A stretch of DNA of 64,000 nucleotides from Girardinichthys multiradiatus (GCF_021462225.1 NC_061808.1:20683119-20747118), one strand, 5' to 3'. Counted from the first letter of the stretch, positions 1 through 11,018 are shown. Numbers and translations are program-made. The notes: generated from the sequence alone by a model not told the origin.

Positions 1-283
1 AGTTGAGGTGCACATTTAATTCTGCCGTGATTTGGACAGCCGTGGTTTTATGTTTTTTGGATACAATCCGGGTTAGCACCCGAACATCCCTTTCAGACAG
101 CTTCCTCTTGCGTCCACAGTTAATCCTGTTGAATGTGGTCCGTCCTTCTTGGTGGTATGCTGACATTACCCTGGATACCGTGGCTCTTGATACATCACAA
201 AGACTTGCTGTCTTGGTCACAGATGCACCAGCAAGACGTGCACCAACAATTTGTCCTCTTTTGAACTCTGGTATGTCACCCAT
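1..283 (-). CDS. Tc1-like transposase, N-terminal DNA-binding part (partial)
   Basis: Reading the minus strand from ATG at 281-283 gives 94 codons without a stop to the window edge. The product begins MGDIPEFKRGQIVGARLAGA and contains a helix-turn-helix of the Tc1 paired-like type (SLCDVSRATVSRVMSAYHQE, about residues 27-46). A basic linker follows (GRKRKLSERD, about residues 57-66), then the start of the second recognition helix region (TAVQITAELN). This domain binds the terminal inverted repeats; the DDE catalytic domain would lie beyond the window. Whether the full gene is intact is unknown. The visible part has no lesion, unlike the other Tc1 copies here. Confidence 0.8.
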   Translation of the reverse strand, partial: MGDIPEFKRGQIVGARLAGASVTKTASLCDVSRATVSRVMSAYHQEGRTTFNRINCGRKRKLSERDVRVLTRIVSKKHKTTAVQITAELNVHLN

Positions 284-468
284 AATGTTGTGTGCATTTC
301 AATATTTTGAGCAAAACTGTGCTCTTACCCTGCTAATTGAACCTTCACGCTCTGCTCTTACTGGTGCAATGTGCAATCAATGAAGACTGGCTACCAGGCT
401 GGTCCAATTTAGCCATGAAACATCCCACATTAAATGACAGGTGTTTCAGTTTCATTGTCCAACCCCTG
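1..468 (-). mobile_element. Tc1-like DNA transposon, 5' part, cut by the window edge
   Basis: The right-hand end reads CCAACCCCTG and abuts TA at 469-470, so on the minus strand the element begins CAGGGGTTGG next to the TA target dinucleotide expected of Tc1/mariner elements. About 185 bp inside the end an open transposase frame starts (ATG at 283). The TA lies at the start of a short (TA)n run, which is a typical landing site. The other end is outside the window, so length and second terminal repeat cannot be judged. This family differs in sequence from the Tc1-like copies at 14565 and 57372. Confidence 0.85.
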
Positions 469-470
469 TA

Positions 471-2072
471 TATATATATATGTTAAGGGTTTTTACACAT
501 CTTTACCAGAGGTGCCAATAAATGTATTTATGTGTTATAAGATGTCACCCAACCTTATTAACCTTTAAGTCAGTTCTCTGATTTCATTCTAAGCTCTTAC
601 CAACAAATGTATCCTTGCTGTTGTAGTCACAAAGAAAATGTGTTTGCACAGACATGACCAGAATGTTTTCACTTAGCCTGAGAGCCTGGTTCTTTCAGCA
701 CTTTTTAGGAAAGTACAGGATGAAAAATCCCTCAGCCTGTGGCTGTGCAGAATGAGTCCTTTTCAGTACATTTTCTGACCAGCACAGTCTTTGACTTTCT
801 AATTAGCAAAAATAGCAGAACACAAAAGAGTAGCTGCACTAATTGCTTGCTGGCTCTTTTTTGCAGCCCATTATGTGGCAGAAGCTTAGTGTTTTTTTCA
901 AATTTTGTTTCTCTTTTAATTAAATCATTTTTGCCCATAATCAAATAGCGAAGATTGTTATGGGTCATTTTCTTAGTTTCCTGCTCACCTAAACTAGAAA
1001 CGAGACAAAGGGAGAAGAACAAATAAGCAATCTGATTACTAAATCAATGCTGAGCTCCCTGTTTTGAATCTGCAGCAGTATATTTCTGAACCTCCACCTG
1101 CTGCTCTTGTCCATTTCTGACCCCACCAGCTTAAAATTGCTTTTTTTATTCCTCTTGATAGTTTTTGTGGTTTTTCATGGTTATGTAGCAGGCTGCAGCT
1201 GATCATCATGGACTATAATGGTAGCAGGACTAAACTTCATGATTTGACAAGAATAGGTGCCCTTCTTTTCCCTCACCACTGTTTTCTTTCCAGGAAAAAC
1301 AATGAAGGAAGTGGTGCCTGCTGCCACATTATGGGGAAGAAAATGGGGTCCTGAACTGTGTTAAGCTGGTGGGTGCAATTTTTAAAACTCAAATTTAAAG
1401 CATATGATGTCATTGAACTGAATGGCCCTGCTGTAACTCCAATGTCAAGGCTGTTAGAAATGGTTGGTAGCCTTGGAAGATTTACTGTATTTCTGTAATA
1501 TGCTGCTTTTTCTGTTTGCATTTATTTCTCCCAGGGAACAGACTGTCTTGTCTGAAGTTTAAAAATTAAAGTAACCTAACCTTAATCCATTTATCTTCTA
1601 TTCAGTTTGCCAGTATCAAAGGTCAATTTGACCCACAAAGGTCGAGGCAGCTCAGTTCAGAGTTGAACAAATTTGAAGCTTTTGCAAACCTCTGATCTTT
1701 TCTGTGCATGTGTGCAAAGCTGTGAAATTTACAGCGCATACACTTCACTGCCTTGGCGTAGTTTCTCAGGGAAGCTGATAAAATAATACCTATTTGTGTG
1801 AAGTGTAGGGTATATTGCTATGCAACCAAATATCTTGATACTAACCTAATTAACCTAATACTAACCTTACTCCTAGTGAAGCAACACTGAATGTTCTCCT
1901 TGTTTAACCCATTTAATGTCACATTTAGTGGAAATAAATAATCTCATTAAGTTCTGTGAAGTAATTTGACCTAAGTTGCATTTTGAAGACATATAAAGTC
2001 CTTTTTTGCACCCTGCATTTCACCCTTCTGGTGTCATGTACCTGGGATGTTTGTTAAGATTTGTATTGCTTT
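471..2072. other. No gene recognised; unique AT-rich sequence
   Basis: Apart from the short (TA)n run at 469-482 next to the Tc1 end, I see no coding pattern, no RNA gene and no repeat family I can name. Short open frames here have no protein-like composition. Confidence 0.5.
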
Positions 2073-2119
2073 TGTGTGTGTGTGTGTGCGTGCGTGTGTG
2101 TGTGTGTGTGTGTGTGTGT
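2073..2119. repeat. (TG)n microsatellite
   Basis: An almost pure TG run with two CG interruptions. It borders the left side of a composite repeat that ends in another TG run at 2410-2480. Confidence 0.95.
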
Positions 2120-2132
2120 TCTTGTACTTGTT

Positions 2133-2409
2133 GCTGAGTGAGAACCATTTTTCGTATTTTTATCGCAAAGTGAGGACATTTTGACAAAGTGAGGACATTT
2201 TTCTGGTCCTCACTTTTTCAAATTCCGTTCTTGGGGCAGGGGTTAGGTTTAGGACTAGGGTATGAATTGAGTTATTGTTAGGGTTAGGGTTAGGTATTAA
2301 CTGGTTAGGGTTAGGGTTAGTATCAGGGTTAGGCACTAAAAATCAACGAAAATGAATGGAAGTCAATGGAAGTAACCGAAAAGTCCTCATAAAGATAGTA
2401 AAACACGGA
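2133..2409. repeat. Fish dispersed repeat with degenerate TTAGGG tracts
   Basis: Between two TG runs lies a segment with repeated GTGAGGACATTTT blocks, then TTAGGG-like hexamers (2278-2294 and 2303-2320), then AATGAATGGAAGTCAATGGA and a downstream copy of the AGTCCTCA block. This arrangement, with short TTAGGG runs between GT microsatellites, is one I recognise from many teleost intergenic regions. It is not a chromosome end: the hexamers are few, degenerate and embedded in unique DNA. Confidence 0.7.
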
Positions 2410-2415
2410 TGTGTG

Positions 2416-2475
<60 letters not shown>

Positions 2476-2480
2476 TGTGA
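2410..2480. repeat. (GT)n microsatellite
   Basis: About 70 bp of GT with rare interruptions (TT at 2430-2431, TA near 2469). It closes the composite repeat beginning at 2073. Confidence 0.95.
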
Positions 2481-2496
2481 CCTTTTCCTTGCAGTT

Positions 2497-3030
2497 TATT
2501 ATTTTCTTTAGGTCTTGCTTTCTTTAGTTCGTATTTCTGTATTTATTGTTGTTAGGTGTTTTTCTTAGTCCATTTTCTGTATTTAGCTTCCTAGTTTATT
2601 CTAGTGTTCTTTGCACATTTAGATTTATTTCTGTAAGATCTCTTTCATATATCTTCCTTGGGTTTCTTTATGTTTCTGCTCAGTCCATTTGTGTTAATTT
2701 GTCTGCCTATTTCAGCTGCTCCACATTCTGTCTGTCACAGCGTCTCTAAATATCCTCTGATTACTCTTCTGGTTTGCTTGTCATTTCTCCACCCCTGCCT
2801 CTGTATTTAAGCTCTCTGGTTCACATTGTTTTCAACTGGATCCTTCCATTATTAAGTCTGTCTTTCCTCATGCTCAGATCTCCTCGTTCCTACCTGCATG
2901 TTTTTTGGTATTTTAAATTTAAAAAAAAATATTTCACATACAATGCTGCCTCCATCGTCCTGTCTGCATGTTGGTTCAGCTCCTACATCACACCTGGGCA
3001 CTTGGAGATTTTGCTGTATTTTACAACACT
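2497..3030 (+). repeat. Pyrimidine-rich retroelement-like repeat (TGTCA/TGACA group, boundaries unclear)
   Basis: A T/C-rich stretch with a TATA-like CTGTATTTAAGCTCTCTGG near 2800-2820 followed by CATTGTTTTCAACTGGATCC. It aligns by eye with 22640-22690, which has CTGTATTTATACCCTCCGG followed by CATTGTTTACCACTGG. The shared order suggests two copies of one dispersed family. Clean ends are not visible in this copy. Confidence 0.45.
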
Positions 3031-3461
3031 CAGAGGTTTCCACTTGATTTAAGAGACTCAGTGACATACTATTAGTAAGTTTTAATTCCCACCTTAGAGA
3101 CAGAACTGCAATTTTAACTGGAATTTATGCTAGCCATACACGTCTTAGTAGAGACAGACTCTATGGACAATACCTTGTAAGACTATTCATATCCTGTTGA
3201 TCTTGTCCAAATATTATAGCCACAAACTTTATTGCAGTGTATTTGAATTTTGTGTGATCGACGAACAAAAATTAGTACATATTTGGAAGTAGACGGAAAT
3301 GATCAGTGGTATTAAGCCATTTTTAAAAGACTTTACTCTGATACCCCTTAATAAGATCCATTGTAACCATTACCATTCAGAGGTAATTAGTTAAAAGATT
3401 CCACCTGAATCCAGCTATTCTGTGAAGGCCTTACAGAGAACATTAGTAAACAAACTTCATC

Positions 3462-3590
3462 ATGAAGACCAAGCAACAAACCAGAAAGGTCAGGGATAAA
3501 GTTGAGGAGAAGTTTAAATCAGGTTTAAGTTTCAAAACAATATCCCAAGCTCTGAAAATCTCTGAGGGTACTGCTCAATCCACTAGCTGA
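3462..3590 (+). pseudogene. Tc1-like transposase N-terminal fragment
   Basis: A 42-codon frame starting MKTKQQTRKVRDKVEEKFKS and continuing with the helix-turn-helix FKTISQALKISEGTAQS, then TGA at 3588-3590. In this Tc1 family the same helix continues into a DNA-binding linker, so the stop is a disabling mutation. Further homologous but frame-broken sequence follows after the nested insertion. The start fits the family's usual short N-terminus before the recognition helix. Confidence 0.7.
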
Positions 3591-3616
3591 AAATTGAAAG
3601 ACAATGGCAAATCTGT

Positions 3617-3905
3617 TGTCATGTGCTGGACTTAATCATGTTTAGGTAGTTAAGATTCTTGGAATTACCGTTGTCTTTGGTTTCTTATTAGTGGCTTGCT
3701 GTTCATTTTGGATAATCTGGCCCTTTTTCTTTTGTCTTTTCTTTGATTTCTTGTCTTCTTACCATTTCTGAGCTTCCTAGTCTCCTGTTTGTTTTGAATC
3801 CTTCTTATATCTAGTTTATTTATTTAGTTTCAGGTCAGTTTTTTAGACCTTGGACATTGTTTTTTAAGCTTTGGGTCCTCCACAACCAACACCCATTTTG
3901 TGACA
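3617..3905. mobile_element. TGTCA...TGACA unit (solo-LTR-like) nested in the Tc1 relic
   Basis: The unit begins TGTCATGTGC and ends TTTTGTGACA, and splits homologous Tc1 sequence. The five bases on the left (TCTGT, 3612-3616) and right (TCTGC, 3906-3910) match at four of five positions. TG...CA ends with a 4-5 bp target duplication are the signature of LTR-type integration, so a solo LTR is the best reading. It has no coding capacity. A non-autonomous DNA element with short inverted ends is the alternative. Confidence 0.6.
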
Positions 3906-4295
3906 TCTGCAAACTTGCAGAGGCATGACTATCCATCCACACTGAGATGGAGGCAAGGAGAGCATTGACCAGAGAAGAAACCAAGAGGCCCATGGTAGCT
4001 TTGAAGGTGCTGGAGAGATCTGCAACTCAGGTGGTAGAACCGGTTAACAGGACAGCAATTAGTCCCACAAATTTGGCCATTAAAGAGTAGCAAGAAGCAA
4101 ACCTCAAGTCCCCCCTTGCAGTTTGCCACAAGCAACTGAGGAGACAAAGCAAACATGGAGGAAGATCAACAGGTCAGAAGAAACAAAAGTGTAACTTTCT
4201 GACCTATTTGCAAATCAATGTGTTTAAAACTAACAGTGTTGATGGGAGGATGGATGAAATCAACTACAAGGCAGTCCTGGAAGACAATCTGTTAG

Positions 4296-4995
4296 AGTCA
4301 GATCCTAGATGGTTGTGCCATCCATGCTAGAGTTTTTCTCTTCTCTTCCTTACTCTGCCATTACTCCTCACTCTCCTTGGTGAGATTCAACTCGTTATCA
4401 GACTGGCAGTATAAGAAGATCTGGAAGATGTTCCTTCTTCTTACAATGGTCACATATGGCTGCGTTAAAGTTAGCATCCATCTGTGCTGTTTTTCCAGAT
4501 TCCCAGTGGCTTCCTCCTTGCCTCCTTTGGATCTATGCTCCCCATACCAACTCAAAGAAAAACTCTCAGTACCTACTTAGATTCCTGATTTCCCCCCACT
4601 GTTCTCTGCCTCTAATTCTTGCCACAGGTCAGCCTTTAACTCTCACCTGAGGCAGTCCATTCTCCAACACAATCCCCAGTTTGCAACATACAAACCTGGA
4701 AAGACACAAGCAGAACTTGCTTCAACCAGCCCTGACATTCAGGATTATTTAGTACATCTTTCCTCTGCTAAGAAAACAAGACAGACATTGTTTACCTCAA
4801 AGATTCCAATCATACGTAACTCACGTGTCCGCTAACATTGCTCTCTGTACTGCTAGAAAAATCCTTGGACCGATAACTTTCCCTGAGGACCCTGGAAGAA
4901 CGCTTATAATTTTGTGTTCAATAAACTTAATTTCACTGATTACAATAAGGTTCTCTTTGATAGCCTGCACTTTGTTCTCCACAAACATTAAACTC
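4296..4995 (+). mobile_element. Second insertion in the Tc1 relic, unclassified retroelement-like
   Basis: About 700 bp separate two adjacent parts of the Tc1 transposase. The right end holds AATAAACTTAATTTCACTG and closes with AAACTCTGACA. The left end reads TGTTAGAGTCAGATCC, so the ends are imperfect inverted repeats (TGTTAGAGT versus TGTCAGAGT on the other strand). No coding frame is convincing. The exact boundaries are uncertain because the left end overlaps sequence that also fits the Tc1 gene. Confidence 0.45.
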
Positions 4996-5271
4996 TGACA
5001 GAGGCTGCAAAAGACTTGAGACTAGAGGTTCACCTTCAAACAGGAAGATGACCCTAAATTTACAGCATGGATTACAATAAATTGGATTAGATCAAAGCAT
5101 ATTCATTTGTTGAATTATCTGGTCAAAGTCAAGAATCTGTGGAAAGCTATATTGTAAATGAGAATGTTCAAAATGTCAGTCTGGAGAAAGAAAACAAAAG
5201 ACTTGCTACAGTAATTGCAGCAAAGGGTGGTTCTTTAAGGTATTGGTTTTGGCAGGCTACATTCAAAGTTC

Positions 5272-5345
5272 CCTGCCCGTAGACTGCTGGAGATAGGCAC
5301 CAGCTCCCCGCGACCCACTATGAAGCGGTAGAAAATGACTGACTG
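5272..5345 (+). mobile_element. Extremely 5'-truncated LINE/SINE tail with 13-bp target duplication
   Basis: Only 74 bp of the 3' end of a common fish retroposon remain (TAGACTGCTGGAGATAGGCA, then CGCGACCCACTATG, then AAGCGGTAGAAAATGACTG, ending in GACT repeats). It is bracketed by ACATTCAAAGTTC at 5259-5271 and again at 5346-5358, a perfect 13-bp duplication. This is classic target-primed integration. Related copies are at 24043-24200 (minus strand) and 59649-59698. Confidence 0.8.
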
Positions 5346-5359
5346 ACATTCAAAGTTCT

Positions 5360-8329
5360 ATGCATTTGTGGTTAGTTGGGATATAGACCATGTAGTATTT
5401 CAGCCAAACATTATGAGTGAGTCTGGTCAAAACCCTCAATTTTTATTTTTAGTATTTTATTGTTAGTTCGAGCTAATTCAAATGGTTTCAATGGTTTAAT
5501 AATTTCAAAACAGGATGACCTTTGAAAAAAAGAAGACACTTTCCTCCTCAGGTCGAAGAAACAGCAAAGCTTTATAATCAGAGAGAAATCAATATACCGT
5601 AATAAAGGATTTAGATTAATGCAAACATCCCAATGCCCAAGTAGAACAATAAAAAAGTAAATTGTTATAAATTATTAGTCTACATCTTGTAAAACACAAA
5701 GGGGAAGACAAACTTAGGATTTTCTTTCAAAGTTACAGAAACACAGTAATCGGAATATAGAATAAGTTCAGTAATTAGGGCTTGAGAATACTGTTGTCCA
5801 GGTAGCCACAGTGAATGTAGTGATCATCTAGTGACTATCTATTAATCCAATTGATAGTATTTTATTCTATGGAAACTTTATGTTACATCTTTTCTTAATT
5901 TATTTTGGATCTTATCCCTATTTGGGCCAGATTACTCTATGAAATATGACAAATTATGATACCTGATCAAACCAAAATACCCATAAAAAACTCCTGTTTA
6001 TAGAGAAGATTAAATTAAGTCACATAGCCACATAACCTTAAATATGTAAAGTTCATGCAATACATCATCATCAGTTAAAGCAAATGTAAAATGTCCCTCT
6101 GGCAGGTATGAGTCAGTATGAAACGTCCTGTAGACAATGCCTCCATTCTTGCTGAAAATGTTGGGTACAAATCGCCTTAAACCATAAAGGTTTGAAATGA
6201 TAAAAGGGGCGAAATCACCAGAACATGTGTCAGGGGACACAGGCTCATATGGCAGGATTGCATCACAGGTCAAGAAAGCATTTCAAGGAATTGCAATATA
6301 TTTATTTGTTAAGATGACAGTTGGTTTTTTTGGTTCAGTTTCCCCTGTGGAATATAAAAATATAGAAAATAGAATAAAAAAAGTATTCTATTTGTGGGAA
6401 AAAACATTTTTAAGGTTATGAATTTGACATTTACAAATATAAAAACAGCCTAGGACAGAACACAAACTGTTTATCTGTCTCTTGTTAACAGTAATTAGAT
6501 TATGAACTAGAGCTGATCAAACATAGCTTACATTCCTTAAAAGCAGTGGAATAGCCCTTTACTCAGCATGGAGAACAGAGAAACAAAGGTTGAAGATTAA
6601 TGAAAACCTGCTTCAGTGATTGAGCAGATCTCTAAAGTCTTATTGAACCAAAAATATTAACCTGACATACTATAAAAGCCATCAGTGCTGTCTGGCCTTA
6701 GTGAGGAGACAGTAGACAGTTTTCTGATCTGTCCCTGAGGTCGCAACCATGCATTAAATTTCTAAGGTAGTCTGGGAATTTATCAATATGTTGACCGAAA
6801 CATACAAACAGAATGGGTAGCAGTGACTTTTTCATCCAAGCAGCCTCTGCTTTTATTAAATGTGCACTGCTGATGCTGGGTCACTCAACGCACAGGTCAG
6901 TGTCAGAGTGTAGCTCTCCAGATCTGTGGAAATAAGTTAGAGAGACTGAAAGAGTTAGTCATGGAGTGCTGTTTCTGTTACAAAATTAAACTGGAGGGAT
7001 CTGTATCCAGATGGCCTGGTTAAAAGGCTCAGGAGCATTCCTGCTATTAGATTTTTAAACATTTACACTTTATAACTATGAGATAGTTGCAAAAAGTTTA
7101 TTTCTTACCTAATGTTACATATAAAAAATGAGAGTGCAAATAACCTATCATTCAGACAGATTCCAAGTCAGTTACACACTTTCCAAATGAATCCTAGTTA
7201 TCCAACAATACAGTCAAGTTCAGTTTATTACATGCTTACAAAATTAATACATGATTACCTTCCTTTTAGTTTTCTTTCTTTTTCTTTTAGGGTGCCAAGT
7301 AATTAGTAGGCACATCTGGTAAAACAGATCTTGGGCTTTTCTAGTGATTGTGTGTCTTTTGGAACCTTGTATCTATCTATTGGGGCTGACTGGATGTTGA
7401 CACTGTAACTAACCGCTCTTTTAACAGCGGAATACTTCATTTTTCCAATTCTGGATTTTGTTTACACAAAAAACAACACCATGTAATAAACCTTTTGGTA
7501 CTCCCAGGTTTTGATTAGGTAATAACATTACTTGGCTAGGGTAGGAAAAAGATTATTTTTTCAGTCAAATAAGTTTATTCTTTTTTAGAACAAAACTGTA
7601 GCTTTAATAGTTATCATTTGTTGGTGACATATTACCAACAGCCCACATTATACTAACAATTTTGTCACTTCATGCTGGATTAAGTCAAAATAAAAATTAC
7701 CTGACAAGCAAACCTGATGATCCAAGCAAAACGTATACACCACAATAATGTTAATTGACATCATGCAGCACTAGAGGCTGCAAATTCTTAAAGTATTCAT
7801 CAAATTTACTTGGACAAAACAGCAGATCCATTTTGTTTTGTTTTGGCTTTTTTTCAGCAATCCATTTAGCACAGAAAGAGACAAGGTTGGTGGGTTAATC
7901 TACACAGCAGCAAACAGAGCAACACAGCACAGACACCAGCAGCGTTCAGCCCGTGACATTTTAATGGACGCTATGGGTTTGCTGGGTGAGACCTAAACAT
8001 GGTTTGACCATTTAGCATCAGTTTAATCTTTAGTGGACTTCAACACATGAAATTGCCACCACTGACCAGCAGCATATCACTCTGAAGGAGCTGACTTTTA
8101 ATGCAGTAGAGAAAAAACATTATTATCAAACTCAAAGAAGATCCTACACCTCATTAGGTGCAAAGAACCATTCTCTTTTATTTAAATTTCATCTGTCAGA
8201 ATATAGACTGCTCCATGAATTAGATATAATTTCCAGATATTTTCAATCTTGGGTGTTACAGTGACTCTCAAAAGCATATATATCCCTGTTAAAATGCCAG
8301 TTTTACAGCTATTGATCATCAGGCATTAA
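5360..8329. other. No gene recognised; AT-rich intergenic DNA
   Basis: No promoter, RNA gene or named repeat is evident. A minus-strand open stretch at 6010-6273 is treated as a finding because its predicted product looks more protein-like than its neighbours, but I cannot assign it. Confidence 0.4.
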
Positions 8330-9578
8330 AGCGATCAGAATCTGGTCGATAGTCGAACCCCGGCTTCACGAGGAGTAGTGTGGTTTTCGTCCCGGCCGTG
8401 GAACACTGGACCAGCTCTATACCCTCTACAGGGTACTCGAGGGTTCATGGGAGTTTGCCCAACCGGTCCACATGTGTTTTGTAGACTTGGAGAAAGCATT
8501 CGACTGTGTCCCTCGTGATGCCCTTTGGGGGGCACTCCAGGAGTATGAAATCGGGGACCCTTTACTAGGGGCCATCCGGTCTCTGTACGAGCGGAGCAGG
8601 AGTTTGGTTCGCATTGCCGGCACTAAGTCGGACGTGTTCCCGGTGCATGTTGGACTCCGGCAGGGCTGCCCTTTGTCACCGGTCCTGTTCATAACTTTTA
8701 TGGACAGGATTTCTAGGTGCAGCCAAGGGCCGGAGGGGGTCTGGTTTGGGGACCAGAGGATTTCGTCTCTTCTTTTTGCAGATGACGTGTTCCTTCTGGC
8801 CCCCTCTAGCCAAGACGTACAGCACGCACTGGGGCGGTTCGCAGCCGAGTGTGAAGCGGCAGGGATGAAAATCAGCTCCTCCAAGTCCGAGGCCATGGTT
8901 CTTGACCGGAAAAGGGTGGCTTGTCCTCTTCAGGTTGGAGGGGAGTTCCTGCCTCAAGTGGAGGAGTTTAAGTATCTCGGGGTCTTGTTCACGAGTGAGG
9001 GGGGAATGGAGCGGGAGATTGACAGACGGATCGGTGCGGCTGCCACAGTAATGGTCCGTTGTGGTGAAGAGAGAGCTGAGCCGAAAAGCGAAGCTCTCAA
9101 TTTACCGGTCAGTCTACGTTCCTACCCTCACCTATGGCCATGAACTTTGGGTCATGACCGAAAGAACGAGATCCTGGATACAAGCAGCTGAAATGAGCTT
9201 CCTCCGTAGGGTGGCGGGGCACTCCCTTAGAGATAGGGTGAGGAGCTCGGCCATCCGGGAGGGGCTCGGAGTAGAGCCGCTGCTCCTCCACATCGAGAGG
9301 AGCCAGTTGAGGTGGCTCGGGCATCTATACCGGATGCCTCCTGGACGCCTTCCTCGGGAGGTGTTCCAGGCACGTCCCACCGGGAGGAGGCCCAGGGGAC
9401 GGCCCAGGACACGCTGGAGGGACTATGTCTCTCAGCTGGCCTGGGAACGCACTGGGCTCCCCCCGGAGGAGCTGGAGGAGGTGTCTGGGGAGAGGGACGT
9501 CTGGGCGTCTCTGCTGAGTCTGCTGCCCCCGCGACCCGGTCCCGGATAAAGCGGAAGACAACGAGTACGAGTCCCTAA
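8330..9578 (+). mobile_element. Rex3 non-LTR retrotransposon (RTE group), 5'-truncated
   Basis: A GC-rich 1.25-kb block whose translation covers the reverse transcriptase palm, thumb and C-terminus of a fish LINE. I recognise it as Rex3 because CAGGGCTGCCCTTTGTCAC at 8661-8679 matches, from memory, the site used to amplify Rex3. The 5' part (endonuclease and N-terminal RT) is missing, as is usual for LINE copies. The 3' end follows the coding stop by about 30 bp (AAGCGGAAGACAACGAG). No clear target duplication is seen. Confidence 0.85.
8334..9549 (+). pseudogene. Rex3 reverse transcriptase fragment, one nonsense codon and one frameshift
   Basis: The protein would copy LINE RNA into DNA at the nicked target. 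Visible in order are CGFRPGRGTLDQLYTLYRVL, FVDLEKAFDCVPRDALWGAL (RT motif with catalytic Asp), GLRQGCPLSPVLF, the catalytic FADD box at 8775-8786, and EFKYLGVLFTSEGGMEREID. After a frame change near 9045-9060 come KRELSRKAKLSIYRSVYVPT, the C-terminal GRRPRGRPRTRWRDYVSQLA and a stop at 9547-9549. A TAG at 8376-8378 replaces what is normally Gln before CGF. With the stop, the frameshift and the lost 5' end this copy cannot move itself. Confidence 0.85.
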
Positions 9579-11018
9579 CAGATTTGTTTTTATGTTGCAG
9601 TGTACAAAATATATGTCACATTAATACTGGAAAAAGTTAGAAATTATTCATCATGGTCGTAATGATTACACTTTTAAGATCCACTGTTTGTCTTTCACTG
9701 TGTTATTTAGTTTGAATGTTTTTATATCAGTACAGCAGTGGGTGTTTCAATGAATTCCAATAAATGGCATGAAAAAAAGCTCACTTTTTGGTAAATATTT
9801 TTTGCAAAAAGCAGATGGTGGGTCATCATTTTTTGGAGCAAAAACTGAGCACTGAATACAAAATATAAAAGTGTGCAGAAGCACATAAAGACTGGAGAAA
9901 CCTTGAGCCAACATGGGTTTGGCTTCTAAATTTACCGCCTCATTAGTTGTGAAACAGGAATTTCATTAGTGTGTGCCTCATGACATATTACTGGGCCGAT
10001 ATGGGGGCTGTGGGTGTGAGATTGAATTGTAACCTATCACAGCTTTACCACAGGGTTATACAGGTAATTCCCCAACATTGGCTTGCATTTAATTTATCAT
10101 CGTTTGCTGGTGTGCAAAAGAATGAACATATGTGCACAGGATATGGTTATGTGTGTGCATGTTCTCCATGGATACTGGTGAATTGCCTTTAAGGGATTAT
10201 AATTCCATGATTTAAACCTCTAACATCTTGCATATTTGTTTTGATCCTTTTTTTCACTCTCGTACACACTCTCCCACACACTAATCAGGTCAAGGCATCA
10301 ATTGTAGAGGTAAAGTTCTACAAGGCTGTTTGACAGAAGATTAGAATGACAAGTCCAGGCCACACAGGAGGTAGTCACATGTTGAATCTACCCCCTCTCT
10401 TGAAAACACACATATTCAGTCACACTGAATATGTGAAAGGATTATATGTAAAGGCCTCTGCACACTCTGTGACAAACTGAAATATTTTTAAGGCCAGATT
10501 CAGCAAGGTCAAAACTGTTGCTGCAAGCTTGTAGCAACATAAATGGCTTAATGTGGCAGGAGAGCAATTTGCAGAAAACAAAGTGACGCTGTAAAACCAA
10601 AAGAACTCTTTTGAAGCTGTGGTAGCATCCGTGTTGAGACGAACGAGATATGCACAGCCTCCAAACTTTAGAAATTTGGGGAAGTGCATCAAAATGAGTT
10701 GGTATCAGGTGGCATCAGTCACCTTTCTTATCACAAACACTATTACATCTGTGGAAAAGAAGTGCATCTCCTGAGGAGAAATGTTGGCCAGAAAAATGTC
10801 TCCCTCTGGGAAATGAGCGTCCTTACAGTGGAGGTGCAGAATCTCCATAAGTAATAACAGAAAAAGAAATTTACTTAAGAGGCGATGAGATTTGTGCTAA
10901 CCCTGGTGAACATGTTTCTGAATGATGATGGCAGTGCAGACATCTCAGTAATCTGTTGTATACATACCAAAACTAGATTGACAGAGCTAATGCTGCTTTT
11001 TCTCTATTTCTTATTAAG
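9579..11018. other. No gene recognised; unique sequence
   Basis: AT-rich DNA with no coding, RNA or named repeat signal that I can support. Confidence 0.4.

Larger units (their letters stand above)
3170..5258 (+). mobile_element. Decayed Tc1-like transposon with nested insertions
   Basis: Pieces in order match one Tc1-like family. There is a 5' terminal-repeat-like start (ACCTTGTAAGACTATTCATA), a transposase N-terminus at 3462-3590, and middle coding remnants at about 3906-4290 (including VDGRMDEINYKAVLEDNLLE near 4235-4300 in one frame). The C-terminal region lies at about 4996-5245 (AAAGACTTGAGACTAGAGG, then AATTGCAGCAAAGGGTGG). It is interrupted at 3617-3905 by a TG...CA unit with flanking TCTGT/TCTGC, and by about 700 bp at roughly 4296-4995. 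Many frameshifts and stops show it is long dead. Confidence 0.75.

Noticed and set aside
2278..2320. Telomere or chromosome end
   Set aside because: Only a few degenerate hexamers between microsatellites, with unique DNA on both sides.
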